From Dugong dugon (lineage: Eukaryota > Chordata > Mammalia > Sirenia > Dugongidae), in NCBI GenBank assembly GCA_030035585.1, contig CM057482.1, positions 57,850,828-57,914,827 on the forward strand: a stretch of DNA of 64,000 bases, written 5' to 3'. Below are positions 33,206-45,947 of the stretch, one piece after another. The number at the start of each line of letters is the position of its first letter. Position 1 is the first letter of the stretch. The position numbers were made by a program, and so were the translations under genes. The notes beneath the pieces were generated by a model, which was not told where the DNA came from, made no database searches, and worked only from the letters and a program-made list of their open reading frames with translations.

Positions 33206-33839
33206 AAAATATTGCTGACTCTTTGAATCCCCAGTTCTCAGTAGACCCTTATATTTCCTAGACCGTTATAGTTAGGTAGGGCCAGGGAACTAGTTCAGAC
33301 CCATGATTGATGTTGCTTCCAGATTAGAGTATGCAATCATCTGTTAGAGACTCTGAAGAGCTTGCTTTTCTTCTGCCCAGGAGGCACCATATGTGATGGG
33401 GGCTGATCCATCAGTGTAGTTTCAGAAGGAATGGCTTGGGGAGCCTGGGCTCCAAGGATGGGCATGGAGCATCATCAGGACACAGCTTGTGTTTTTTCAT
33501 GCCACTGAGATGTGGAGCATAACCAGCACCTCACAAGTGATGATGGAACCAAGGCCTGTTCCTGAGTATGAGTTCTGTTGGAGGTAATATTTCTTTTTTT
33601 CTTTTGCAGAAATTACGTCTTCAATGAAATTTAATCTCTAAGGTTATGTGAAAATTTAAAGATACTTGTGACAGAGTGTCAGAGGTTCCAATGCTTTGTT
33701 CTTGTCTGGCCAGCACCTTCTAGTCAGTTCTTGTTTGGTGACACACCATTATTGAGTTTTCCACAAAATATTGCTCTTAGTTTTTAAAGAAATGATCATT
33801 CCTTCCTTTTTACTCATGTCTCATATACGTATTTTAAAT
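33206..33839. other. unique spacer
   Basis: No assignable repeat or exon. Confidence 0.4.
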
Positions 33840-33902
33840 AAGAGGAGCCTTGGTTGCTCAATGGTTAAGTGCTTGGTTGCCAACCTAAATGCTGGCAGTT
33901 TG
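33840..33902 (+). mobile_element. AfroSINE 5' half, split by L1
   Basis: The tRNA-like head 'gagccttggttgctcaatgg', 'ttaagtgcttggttgc' and 'ctggcagtttg' stops at the L1 start. The other half resumes at 41890 after a duplicated ggcagtttg. Confidence 0.9.
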
Positions 33903-35695
33903 GAAGAGGCAGAGCCAACAAGAGGCTGTAGACAGAAGCACCATGCTGTCCTTCCACAGCAAAGATCAAAAAAACTAAGTAAAACAGAGACAAAAGTCAA
34001 CCCTGGAACCCTAAATGTAAAATGAAGAGATAAAGAACTCAACCCAGCACCAAAAGGAATAAGAAACTGACAGAGAACAGAAAGCGAGGAGAGGTATGGA
34101 GTGGAGGTCTCCTATAAGCTAACTCAGCGTGGATTCACCATCCTGGACTCCTTAGCCACCAAGAACAGCCAACAGGGAGTACAGGAAGATAGCTTCAAGG
34201 AGCTCCCAGGAGGAGACAGAGCACCTCGTAACCAGCGATACATGCTTTCCCACCCCCACCCTTCTCCCCCCTGCTCGGACCCTGCTGCTTTTCTGAGGGC
34301 TGCAGTCGCATGGCCGGGGAGACACCAGCTCCTTGCTGCTTGGATTTGCCCTGCCCACACTGGCCATCTCCTTCAGTGCCATTTTTTTGTTGTTGTTGTT
34401 GTTGCTCTTGTTGCTTTTTTCGGCTTCTTTTCATTTCTTCTTTCTCATCTCTTTCCCTTCCTTTCTCTTGAACACCTGGCTCCCTGTGCCATCTCAGCTC
34501 CATCTTGACAGGATGTGAAGTGCTCCTCAGCTGGGGTCTTGCTTCCAGTCAGCTTCCTTGGGGCATTTTTAAAAAATTGTACTTTAGATAAAGGTTTATA
34601 GAGCAAATAGTTTCTCATTAAACAATACACATATTGTTTTATGACAATGGTTAAAAACCCCACGACATGTCAACACTGTCCCTTCTCAACCTTGGGTTCC
34701 CTATTACCAGCTTTCTGGTCCCCTCCTGCCTTCTAGTCCTTGTCCCTGGACTGTTGTGCTCTGTTAGTCTCGTTTTGTTTTATGAGGCTGTTTAATCTTT
34801 TGCTGAACAGTGAACCTCAGGAGTGACTTCATTACTGAGCTGAAAGTGTGTCTGGAGGCCATACTCTTGGGGTTTCTCCAGTCTCTGTCAGGCCAGTAAG
34901 TCTGGTCTTTTCTATGAGTTAGAATTTTGTTCTACATGGGGCCTTTTTTTTCCCCTTCTTCTTTGATTTCTTGGTTTCTTGTCTCTCTCGATCTTCCTTC
35001 TTTTCCTTCCTCCCAGTCACTTGGCATCTTTTTTTGTCATTTTTTCTCAATTTCTTGTCTCTCTCTACATTCCTTCCTTTCCTTTTTCCTATGCATCTAG
35101 CTGCATGTGCCATATCTGTCTCTTCTTGAAGGGCTGTGCCTCACCTCATTGCTCAAAAGCCAGTGGTACATAGCTTTCCAGGGTCTGCACCACTCCAACA
35201 CAATGCTCCCTTAGCACTTTTTTTTTTTTTTGGTTCCTGTTTCTCTCTCCTCTTTCTCTTCTTTCCCACATCCACTTCGCTCCACACATCACAACCTCCT
35301 CCCTCCCTCATGCATGGAGTATCACACCCCCAAGAAGCACAGGCATGGCCTACTGGAACCTGCCCTGCACTTACCCATGACCTTGCCCTGTTGGCCCCAG
35401 TACCTGCCACAAATGATACATCACAGCCCCTTCCCTTCTGCTGGACCTGCCCTGCTGCATCATAGCTGAGCAACTGGCCCTGCCCATTGGACAAGGTGTT
35501 GAAAGTATCACACCCACAGATGAGCAAAGAACAAAGAATGCGCAGCCTGCCTGCTCAGACCTAACCAAATAGAACAAAAAAGCAGGTGGAAAAAAAATCT
35601 ACAATCAATAAATGAGGAAAATAACTACCGAATATCCTGAAGACCGCAGAGAATATCAAAACACATAAAAAAAAAAAAAAACAAAACAGGAGAGG
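33903..35695 (+). promoter_or_regulatory. L1 5' UTR with repeated pyrimidine-rich cassettes
   Basis: This region would hold the internal L1 promoter. Pyrimidine-rich cassettes recur: a T/C tract, 'cttgtctctc...attccttccttt', then 'acctggct...tgtgccat', ending near 34490 and again near 35120. The interval includes the 372-bp nested insert. The 200 bp that follow 35250 are C-rich with CA-rich phrases. No TATA element stands out. Frames here on both strands (34101-35577) are not L1 ORFs. Confidence 0.7.
34565..34936 (-). mobile_element. L1 3'-end fragment nested in L1 5' UTR
   Basis: 'actttagataaaggtttata', 'ttgggttccctattaccagc' and 'tttctccagtctctgtcagg' are the antisense L1 3' UTR. The insert is flanked by tggggc at 34559-34564 and 34937-34942. 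It is 5'-truncated and younger than the L1 carrying it. Confidence 0.9.
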
Positions 35696-36677
35696 ATGGT
35701 TCCAGTAGGTGTCCAACATGAAACACCAGATGATCTTCCAGTAGAAAAAGAAGGAACTGGAACTACCTGATACGGAATTCAAATCTGTAATATTCAGAGC
35801 TATTCAAGAGTTGAAGGAAATACACACAAAAAATGAGGGAAAAATAGACAAAACCATGGAAAAGACAGAAAATGGAAGAATTCAGGAAAATAATACAGGA
35901 ACAAAATGTCAAAATAAATTCACAACTAGAAATCCTGTACAAACCGCAATTAGAAGTCCAAAAGATAAACAACAAGGTTTCAGAAATGGACAGTGTCATA
36001 GAAGGTTTGAGGAGTAGGTTTGAAACAATGGAAGGCAGCGTCAGTGAAATTGAAGACAGATCCTTGGACATTACTTTGAGGAAAAATCAGAGAAAAGAAT
36101 TAAGAAAAATGAAGAAACCTTGAGAATGATGTGGGATACAATCAAAAGCAAAAATTTCTGAGTGATTAGAGTTCCAGAACAGGAGGAGAAAACAGAAAAC
36201 ACAGAGAGGACCATTGAAGAATTGCTGACAGAAAACTTCCCTAATATTGTGAAAGATGAAAAGGTGACCATCCAAGAAGCTCAGAAAACCCCATATGCAA
36301 TAGATCCCAAAAGAAAATCACCAAGGCATATCACAATTACACTCATTAAAACCAAACACAAAGAAAGAGCAGCGCAAGAGAAATGAAAAGTCACATACAG
36401 AGGACAAACAATAAGATTAAGCTCTGATTACTTGGCAGAAACCATACAGGCAAGAAGGTAAGAAGGCGATAGGATGACACATAAAACCTTGAAAGAAAAA
36501 GATTGCTTACCAGGAAAAATATATCCTGCAAAACTCTTGCTCAAATATTCTGGTGAAATTAGGACATTTCCAGATAAGCAGAAATTAAGGGAATACGTAA
36601 AAACCAAACCAAATTTACAAGAACTATTAAATGGAGTCCTTCGGTTTGAGAACAAACAACATCAGACGACAGCCTGA
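35696..36677 (+). pseudogene. L1 ORF1 (RNA-binding chaperone), frameshifted
   Basis: The start ATG (atggttccagtaggtg) matches that of the minus-strand copy at 56278. A coiled-coil part (35872-36110) is followed by the RRM-like and C-terminal domains: 'RVPEQEEKTENTE', 'TENFPNIVKDEKV', 'KRKSPRHITITL', then 'YPAKLLLKYSGEIRTFPDK'. These sit in different frames, so at least two indels break the roughly 320-codon reading frame. L1 ORF1p normally forms trimers that coat L1 RNA. This copy cannot encode it. Confidence 0.9.
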
Positions 36678-37113
36678 AATTAGGATGCAAGACCACATCA
36701 ACCATATACCAGTCTAGGTAATGAACTCTCAAGGATAAAACAAAACTAAAAGATTTACAACAGGGAACCAGAAACATCAATTTGTAAATGATAACAATGT
36801 CAGAATAATAAAAGAGACAATAAACAGTGTAGGTATAGAACTTCCAAATGGAGAGGAAGTCAAGGTGATACCAAGTAATAAAAGACTGCTTCAAACTTAG
36901 GAAGGTAAGGGTATATTTCAAGGTAACCACAAAGAAAGTTAACAAGCATACTCATCAAAATAAAGAAGAAAAACATAAAGTTTCAGTAAACACAAAATCT
37001 ACAAAAATGAAAGAAATGGGGAAAAAAACCACAAACAAAAGAAATTCAACACAGGTGAGTAATAGGAACAAAGAAAATGTAAGCACCACAAAAAAAAAAA
37101 AAACCACTACAAA

Positions 37114-40100
37114 ATGACAGCAATAAACTCACCCCTACTGATAATTACTCTGAATATAAATGACCTAAGTGCACCCATAAAGAGACAGACAGTGACAGAA
37201 TGGATAAAGAAAACAGGATTCATCAATATGCTGTCCACAAGAGACAAACCTTAGAAACAAAGACGTAAATTTATTAAAAATCAAAGGACAGGAAAAAAAA
37301 AAAAATCAAGCAAACAGCTACCAAGAAAGAGTGGAAGTGGCAGTACTAATCTCAGATAAAATAATCTTTAAAACAAAATCCACCATAAAAGACAAAGAAA
37401 GGCATTATGTAATTATTAAAGGGACAATCCATCATGAAGACACAACCATAATAAATATTTACACACCCATTGACAGGGCTCCAAAGTACATAAAACAAAC
37501 TCTAACAGCACTGAAAAGAGAAACTGACAGTTCCACAGTAGTAGGAGACTTCAACACACCACTCTTGGTAAAGGACAGATCATACAGAAAGAATCTCAAC
37601 AAAGATACATAAGATCTAATGGCAACAATCAGTCAACTTGACCTCAAAGACATACATAGAACACTCCACCCAACAGCTGCAAAGTACACATTCTTTTCCA
37701 ATGCACATGGAACGTTCTCCAGAATGGACCACAACTTAGGCCACAAAGCAACCTTCAATGAAATCCAAAACATTGAGATAATACAAAGTATCTTCAGTGA
37801 TCACAACACCATCAAAGTAGAAATTAACAGGAAGAGCAAAGAAAATAAAATTAAATATATGGAAACTAAATAAAATCCTGCTTAAAAACCACTGGCTAAT
37901 AGAAGAAATCAAAGATGGAATCAGAAAATTCCTAGAGTCAAATGAGAATGAAAACACATCATATCAAAACATTTGGAACTCAGCAAAGGCAGTGCTCAGA
38001 GGTCAGTTCATAGCAATAGATGCACACATCAAAAAAGAAGAAAGGGACAAAATCAATACATTAGCTACACAACTAGAACAATAGAAAGAGAACAGCAAAA
38101 GAAACCTCCAGTCACTAGAAGAAAGGAAGTAATAAAGATCAGAGCAGAAATAAATGAAATAAAAAAAATAGAAATAGAAAGAATCAACAAAACCCAAAGT
38201 TGGTTTTTTGAAAAGATCAACAAAATCAACAAACTACTGACCACATTTTCAAAAGGAAATAGGAGAGGATGCAAATAACTGAAATAAGAAATGAAATGAG
38301 GGACATTCCAGCAGACCCAACTGAAACAGAAAGGATCATAATGAAGTACTATGAAAAACTATACTCCAACAAATTTGAAAACCTAGAGGAAATGGAAAAA
38401 TTTCTAGAAACACACTAGCCACCCAAACTAACACAAACTGTTGAAAATCTGAACAGACCAATAACAATGGAAAAGATAGAAAAGATAATAAACTCCCAAC
38501 AAAAAATGGCCCTGGCCCAGATGGCTTCACTGGATAATTCCACCAAACATTTAGAGAAGAGCTTACTCCAGTATTACTCAAACTATTTCAGAACATAGAA
38601 AAGGAAGCAACACTTCTGGATTCATTCTATGAAGGCAGCATAATCCTGATACGCAAACCAGGCAAAGACACCACAAAAACAGAAAACTAAAGTCCAATAT
38701 GTCTCATGAATATAGATGCAAAAATTCTAGCCAATAGTATTCAACATCATATCAAAAATATAATACACCACGACCAAGTGGGATTCATACCAGGTATGTG
38801 GGCATCGTTCAACATTAGAAAAATCAATCAACATAATTTACCACATAAATAAAAGAACATAAAGGAATCACATGATCATCTCAATAGAAGCAGAAAGGGC
38901 TTTCAACAAAGTCCAACGCCCATTCCTGATAAAATCTCTCAATAAAATAGGTATATGAGGGAAATTCCTCAACATAATAAAGAGCATCTATACAAATCAA
39001 CAGCCAACATCAATCTTAATGGAAAGAGACTGAAAACATTCCCTTTCACAACAGGGCAGGGATGCCCTTTATCACCACTCCTATTTAACATTGTGCTGGA
39101 AGTCCTAGATAGAGCAATAAGGCAAGAAAAAGAAATAAAGGGCATCTAAACTGGTAACGAAGAAGTAAAACTGTCCCTATTTGCAGATGATATGATACTA
39201 TAATAAAAAACCCAAAAGACTCCGGGAGAAAACTACTGGAACTAATAGATTCAGCAGAATAGTAGGATATAAGATAAACATACAAATATCATTTTGATTC
39301 CTATACACCAATAAGGAGAACAATGACAAGGAAATCAGAAAAACAATATCATGTATAACAGCCCTTAAAATAGTAAAATATTTAGGAAGAAGTCTAACCA
39401 TGGATGTAAAAGACCTATACAAATAAAACTACAATACACTACTGTAAGAAATGAAAATAGATCTACGTAAATGGAAAAACATACCATGCTTGTGGATAAG
39501 TAGACTCAACATTGTGAAAATGTCAATTCTACCCAAAGCAATTTACAAATACAATGCAATCCTGATCCAAATACCAACAGCATTTTTTAAAGAGATGGAA
39601 AAACTAATCATTAACTTTATATGGAAAGGGAAGAGGCCCTGGATAAGTAAAGCACTATTGAAGAAGAATAATAAAGTAGGGGGACTGGAACTACCTGACC
39701 TCAGAACTTACTATACAGTTATGGTAGTCAAAACAGCCTAGTACTGGTACAATGACAGACACATCTACCAGTGGAACAGAATTGAGAACCCAGATGTAAA
39801 TCCATCCACCTATGGTCACCTGATCTTCAACCAGGGCCCAAAGACCATTAAATGGGGGAAAAGACAGTCTTTTTAACAAATGATGCTGGAAAAACTGGAT
39901 GTCCATCTGTAAAAAAATGAAACAGCACCCATACCTCACTCCATACACAAAAACTAATTCAAAGTGGATCAAAGACCTGAATATGTAAGTATCATAGAAG
40001 AAAAAATAGGATTGACTAGAGACCCTAATACTTGGCATTAATAGGATACAACCATAAGTAACAACACACAAACTCTAGAAGATAAGCTAGATAACTGGGA

Positions 40101-40895
40101 TCTTTTAAAAATTAAACACTTATGCTCATCAAAAGACTTTACCAAAAGAGTAAAAAGAACCTACAGACTGGGAAAAAATTTTTGGCTATGACAAATCTGA
40201 CCAATTTCTAATCTCTAAAATCTACAGGAAAATACAATACCTCTGCAACAAAAAGACAATCCAATTAAAAAAATGGGCAAAGGAAATGAACAGACAGTTC
40301 ACCAAAGAAGACATTCAAGCGGCTAACAGACACATGAGGAAATGCTCATGATCACTAGCCATTACAGAAATGCAAATCAAAACGACAATGACGTACCATC
40401 TCACCCTGGCATTACTGGCATGAATCAAAAAAAAAAAAAAAGGCAGAAGATGACAAATGTTGGAGAGACTGTGGGGAGATTGGAACTCTTATGCACTGCT
40501 GGTGGGAATGCAAAATGGGACAACCTTTTTGGAAAATGATGATATGGTGCTTCCGTAGAAAGCTAGAAATAGAAATACCATATGATCCAGCAATTCCACT
40601 CCTAGGAATATATCCTAGAAAAATAAGAGCCATCACACAAATAGATACATGCACACCCGTGTTCATTGCAGCATTGTTCACAATAGCAAAAAGATGGACA
40701 CAACCTACTTGCCCATCAACAGATGAATGGATAAACAAACTATGGCACATACATACAATGGAGTACTATGCAATGAAAAAGAGCAATGATGAATCTGTGA
40801 AGCATCTCACAACATGGATGAATCTGGAGGGCATTATGCTGAGTGAAATAAGTGTATCACAAAAGGACAAATATTGTAGGAGACCACAACTATAA
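37114..40895 (+). pseudogene. L1 ORF2 (endonuclease-RT), degraded
   Basis: From ATG at 37114 the usual length of about 1,260 codons is preserved (3,782 nt), but stops and frameshifts occur throughout. The endonuclease region (37114-37873) is in several frames. 'SRMDHNLGHKATF' shows the conserved DHN-type core altered ('SRMDHNLGH'). The RT region keeps '[19 protein letters not shown]' and the FADD active site at 39180-39191, with a stop three codons later. The C-terminal part (40491-40895) is open to a stop at 40895. Non-functional. Confidence 0.92.
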
Positions 40896-41889
40896 AAACT
40901 TATGAAAAGGTACTCACACAAAAAGAAACAATCTTTGATGGTTACGAGGGAGGGGAGGGGATGGGATGGAAAAACACTAAATAGATAATAGATAAGTGGT
41001 AACTTTTTTGAAGCGTAAGACAGTGCACAGTACTGGAGAATCCAGCACAACTTGTCCAAAGCAAGGTCATTGAAGTTCCAGACACACTTCCAAACTTCCT
41101 GAGGGACCAAATTACTAGGCTGAGGGATGTGGGGACCATGGTCTTGGGGTACACCTAGTTCAATTGGCATAATATAGTTTATAAAGAAAACGTTCTACAT
41201 TCTACTTTGTTGAGTATTGTCTGGGGTCTTAAAAGTTTATGAGCAGCCATCTAAGATACTCCACTGGTCTCACCCCATCTGGAGCAAGGGAGAATGAAGA
41301 AAACCAAAGACAAATGGGAAAGATTAGTCCAAATGACTGATGGACCACAAGTACTACAACGTCCACCCTACTGAGTCCAGCACAACTAGATGATGCCTGG
41401 CTACCACCACCGACTTCTCTAACAGGAATCACAATAGAGGGTCCTGGACAGAGCTGGAGAAAAGTGTAGAACAAAATTCTAACTCACAAAATAAAATAAA
41501 ATAAAATAATAAAGACCAGACTTATTTGTCTGACACAGACTGGAGAAACCCTTAGAGTATGGCCCCCGGACAAGCTTTTAGCTCAGTAATAAAGTCAGTC
41601 CTGAGGTTCACCCTTCAGCCAAAGATTAGACAGGCCCATAAAACAAAATGTGACTAAATGGGCATACCAGGCCAGGGGCAAGGTCTAGAAGGCAGGAGAG
41701 GACAGGAAAGCTGGTAATACAGAATCCAAGGTTGGGAAGTGGAGACTGTTGACATGTCATTGGGTTGGTAACCCATGTCACAAAATAATGTGACTAGTTG
41801 TTTAATGAGAAGCTAGTTCTGTAAACCTTCATCTAAAGTACAGTAATAAAAAAGAGAGAGAGGGAGAAAAAAAAAAAAAAAAAAAGGTG
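40896..41889 (+). other. L1 3' UTR and poly(A)
   Basis: It contains 'ggggtcttaaaagtttatga', an (AAAAT)n run at 41490-41508, 'ctggtaatacagaatccaag' and the L1 end 'ctaaagtacagtaataaaa' with an A-rich tail. It has a single L1 terminus, without the composite HAL1 segment seen in two other copies. Confidence 0.9.
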
Positions 41890-42048
41890 GGCAGTTTGAA
41901 CCCACCCAGTGGCTATGTGGGAGTAAGACTGGTTATTTGCTTCTGTAGAGGTTACAGCCTAGAAAACCTTATGAGGGCATTTTTTTCTACGTTACGTGGA
42001 GTTGCTATGAGTCAAAATAGACTCTATGGCACCTAACAACAACATTTT
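41890..42048 (+). mobile_element. AfroSINE 3' half, split by L1
   Basis: It continues from the B-box region ('gcagtttgaacccaccc') to 'gagttgctatgagtcaaaat' and 'ggcacctaacaacaaca'. Its CAA-ending tail is of the RTE type. Confidence 0.92.
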
Positions 42049-43204
42049 AAATAATAATTCATGTGATTACAATAAATATTATCTTTGGCCTTGGCAGACT
42101 TGGAAAGCATACAAATTTCAGTAGGAATGTAGACCCTCAGCTGGTAGGCCCGGAGGTGAATGGGTGCTTTAGCATGGGTATCAGGAAGTGTATCAATGAC
42201 TATGGAGGAGCTGGTCAATCCAGTGAGCTGGTCAAATAGAAGCAGGTTAAGAAGATTCTATGTATTATTGGTTAATGAAAGAAATAGAATGAGAAGTGAC
42301 AGTTTAACTTGAATATAAAAGATGATAAAATTAACACATATCTAATGACATATAGAAGGAAACTCTTCTTTCTTCCTTTAAAATATGGTTGATTATAATG
42401 AATGTATGTTGTCCATATTCATCTGACACACCCCAGGTTGACTTGAAGCCAGGTCAGCTTCTCTCCTAGTGGCCAATGTTTCTCCCCATGTGTTGTCAGT
42501 TAAATTAACACATCTCTGATATCTTATGTACTAGGAGAAAGGTAGTGATGAAACCAGGTTAGTGTAACTTTGAGCATTTATATAGCAGAACAGTTTGATG
42601 CAAGCTCTTCTGTTAGATCCTCCAACAACCACATGAAGTGGGCAGGGATGGCTTTATACCTATTTAATGGATGAAAAACCTAAGTCTTGGAGAATGTAAG
42701 GGATTTCCTTGTGGCTGAGCCACCTGGCTCTGGGATTTCTCTACTGTTCATATTGCAAGCTGTAACTCAGTGTCAACTGAGCAATACCATGTGTCTCAAT
42801 GTTTTAATGTTCTTAATTTTATTTTTAAAATTGATTTTGAGTTTTATACTTTATTTATAAATTTGAATTTATAGTATGATAATTAGAACATATGGAATTT
42901 ATAATGACTTTTTAAGTTTCTACACATTTAAGTATGGTTAAATTAAAAATAATTTAAGTCAGTATTGGATGTTTGGTAAATTTTGTTTTTCCTTAAAAAA
43001 GGATCAAGTGTGAGAAGATTATATTGTCCATTGTGTCTGTTTCTCACCATAAAATAAGATAAACAGAGAGACTGTGGGGATCTGCTTCTTAAGCAGTACA
43101 CAATAATTAGATGCATTGGTTTCTATGGCATGAATACATTCTGCTGAGGTTTTTCTCCCAAACTACAGAGTAGAGAAAAATGAATATGGCTGGGCTTCAA
43201 TATT
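42049..43204. other. unique AT-rich spacer with a MIR
   Basis: Outside the MIR at 42565-42745, no repeat or exon is recognised. The stretch at 42790-42970 is very AT-rich. Confidence 0.45.
42565..42745 (-). mobile_element. MIR SINE, antisense
   Basis: 'agatcctccaacaaccacat', 'gatgaaaaacctaagtcttg' and 'gctgagccacctggctctgg' read as a diverged antisense MIR. Confidence 0.7.
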
Positions 43205-43209
43205 AACGT

Positions 43210-43693
43210 TCTCTTAGTCATCTAGTGCTGCCACAACAGAAATACCACAAGTGGATGGTTTTAACAAAGATAAGTTTATTTCCTTACAGTAAAGTAGGCT
43301 AAAAGTCCAAATTCAGGGTGTCAGCTCCAGGGGAAGGCTTTCTCTCTCTCAGCCTTCTCATCTGTATCCCCCAGACTAGGAGCTTCTCGGCACAGGGACC
43401 CCGGTCCAAAGGGTCCAAATGACACACTCTGCTCCTGGCACTGCTTTCCTGATGGTATGAGGTCCCCCTGTCTCACTGCTCACTTCTGTCTTTTATATCT
43501 CAAGACATTGCTTCAGGACACAATCCAGTCTTGTAGATCCAGTCCTGCCTTACTAACACAACTGCCACCCATCTTCCCTCATTAACATTATAGAGGCAGG
43601 ATTTACAACAATAGGAAAATCACACAGTACCAGGAATCATGGCCCAGCCAAACATATACACATTTTTTGGGGGACATAATTCAAACCATAACA
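43210..43693 (-). mobile_element. solo MaLR-type LTR, antisense
   Basis: It runs from 'tctcttagtcatctagtgct' to 'attcaaaccataaca' with the family's standard interior. The flanks aacgt (43205-43209) and gacgt (43694-43698) differ at one base, consistent with a 5-bp target duplication. Confidence 0.92.
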
Positions 43694-43698
43694 GACGT

Positions 43699-44296
43699 GG
43701 AGCTGGCTTTCCGTTTAAGAAATATTACCCTTTTTGCCAGTCTATTGAGAAATTAAGATAGTGAATAATAATAGTGAATCTATTATTTAAAAATGCGTGT
43801 CTTGAATTAGTGCTTATGAATTCCCAGGTTCTTTACAGCCAAACTCTTTTTTTCTGGTTGACCAGAACCCCCTGCCCTGTGAGACTCTGTGATCCCATTC
43901 TAAGAGTTGATGTGCAATTACCTGCAGTCTCCACAGGTGTGGTTCACTGGGGCAACCCACAGTTTACTTATGTTTTAATCCTAACCTATGAATTTTCCCC
44001 CTCCTCTCCTCCATTCCATGCCTCAGGCACCCTTGGAAGGGACTCTTAATGAAATGCTTTCATATCAACAAAGGCTAGCTGCTGTGCTGCCAAGTTCATA
44101 ATTTTCTTTCGGAAACCTAAATACAAACCTTTCTGGGAGAGCTATTTATTAACTCTGACAATGGAGCTTTTCTTGATAAGGCCATTCATGATGAGTTATT
44201 TGAATTTGTCACCTGGAAGGGTGAATAGGAAATTGTTACAGGCTGTAGATGCAATTGTGCCTGAGTGGGATAGGTGGTTTTCATTGATGTAAATCT
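43699..44296. other. unique block
   Basis: No recognised repeat. The frame at 43774-44049 has no domain. The distal part (44050-44290) looks like complex noncoding sequence and continues on the far side of the L1 at 50177. Confidence 0.5.
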
Positions 44297-45041
44297 CTAG
44301 ATTCATCTTTTTTTTTTTTTATTGTTGTGCTTTAAGTGAAAGTTTACAATTGAAGTTAGTCTCTCATACAAAAAGTTATACATACATTGTTTTGTGACCC
44401 TAGTTGCTCTCCCTGTACTGAGACAGCACACTCTTCCTTTCCACCCTGGATTTCCCTTGTCCATTCAACCAGCTCCTGACCTTTTCTATCTTCTCATCTC
44501 TCCTCTGGACAGGAGCTGCCATTTAGTCTCATGTATCTACTTGAGCTAAGAAGCACACTGTTCACGAGTATCATTTTATGTCCCATAGTCCAGGCTAATC
44601 TTTGTTTGAAGAGTTGGCCTTGGGAATAGTTTTAGTTTTGGGCTAACGGAGAGCCCAGAGGTCATGTCTTCTCGGGTCCCTCCAGTCTGAATCAAACCAT
44701 TAAGTCTGTTCTTTTTACTAGATTTGAATTCTGCACCCCACTTTTCTCCTGCTCTGTTAGGGACTCTCTGTTGTGTTCCCTGTCAGGACTGTAATTGTGG
44801 TAGCTGGGCACCATTTAGTTCTTCTAGTCTCAGGCTGATGAAGTCTCTGGTTTATGTGGCCCTTTCTGCTTCATGGGCTAATACTTTTCCTTGTGTCTAT
44901 GGTGTTCTTCATTCTTCTTTACTCTAGGTGGGTTGGGACCAATGGATGCATCTTAGATGGCCACTCACTAGCTTTTAAGACCCAAGATGCCACTCACCAA
45001 AGTGGGACCCAGAACATTTTCTTAATAAACTTTGTTATGCC

Positions 45042-45947
45042 TCACAGTTTATAAAGACAATTTTCTACATTCTACCTTGGTGAATAGCATCTAGGGTCTT
45101 AAAAGCCTGTGAGCAGCCATCTAAGATACTCCACTGGTCTCATCCCTTCAGGAGCAAGGGAGAATGAAGAGAACAGGATACAAGGAAAAGATTAGACCAA
45201 AGGACTAATGGACCACAGCTACCAAGGCCTCCACCAGGCTGAGTCCAGTACAGCTAGATAGTGCCCGGCTACCACCACTGACTGCTCTGACCAGGATCAT
45301 AACAGAGGGTTCTGGACAGAGCTGGAGAAGGACGTAGAACAAAATTCTAAAACACACACAAAAAGATCAGATTTACTGGCCTGAAAGAGACTGGAGAAAC
45401 CCCGAGAGTATGGCTCCCAGACACCACTTTTAGCTCAGTGGTGAAGTCACTTCTGAGGTTCACCATTCAGCCGGGGATTGGACAGCCCCATAAAACAAAA
45501 TGTGACTAATGCAGCACAGCATTCCAGAGACAAGGACTAGAAGGCAGGAGGGGACAGGAAAGCTGGTGATAGGGAACCCAAGGTTGAGTAAGGACAGTGT
45601 TGACATGTAGGGGGGTTGTTAACCATTGTCATAGGGCAACATATGTACTAACTGTTTAATGAGAAACTAATTTGTTCTATAAACCTTCATCTAAAGTGAG
45701 AATAGCAGCACAACTGGAAGAACATAATCCACGTCACTGAACTGTGCATGTAGAGATTTTTGAAATGGTGTATCTTTGGCTGTGTATATTTTCACCAGAA
45801 AAAAAAAAGGTCAAGAACGGAGAGCGTTGACATGTCATGGGGTTGTTAACCAATGTCATAGAACAATATGTGTACTGACTGTTTAATGAGAAACTATTTG
45901 TTCTGTAAACCTTCACCTAAAGTACAATAAAAAAATAATAAAGAAAG
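45042..45947 (+). mobile_element. L1 3' end with composite tail, nested, perfect TSD
   Basis: A 906-bp 5'-truncated sense L1 tail lies in the 3' UTR of the antisense L1. It is bounded by exact 15-bp duplications aaactttgttatgcc (45027-45041 and 45948-45962). The order is L1 3' UTR to 'ccttcatctaaagt' (about 45699), a HAL1-like tail of about 110 bp ('gagaatagcagcacaactgg' to 'ttttcaccag' plus an A run), then a second L1 terminal segment from about 45811 to 'ctaaagtacaat' and a poly(A)-like end. Confidence 0.93.

Larger units (their letters stand above)
33903..41889 (+). mobile_element. full-length L1, sense, inserted in an AfroSINE
   Basis: The order is 5' UTR (33903-35695), ORF1 (35696-36677), intergenic spacer, ORF2 (37114-40895), 3' UTR and an A-rich tail (41849-41885). 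At least 9 bp of duplicated target (ggcagtttg at 33894-33902 and 41890-41898) flank it, and the two sides complete one AfroSINE. A 372-bp L1 3' fragment interrupts the 5' UTR. Both ORFs are broken by stops and frameshifts, so the copy is dead. The 5' UTR matches the L1 ending at 57950 and differs from that ending at 50165. Confidence 0.95.

Noticed and set aside
34101-34508. 135-codon plus-strand frame in the L1 5' UTR
   Set aside because: Homologous text in the L1 at 57950 is not open in the same frame. It is promoter/UTR sequence, and the glutamine- and leucine-rich runs come from a GTT microsatellite.
35153-35527. 124-codon minus-strand frame
   Set aside because: Antisense to the L1 5' UTR. 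No domain.
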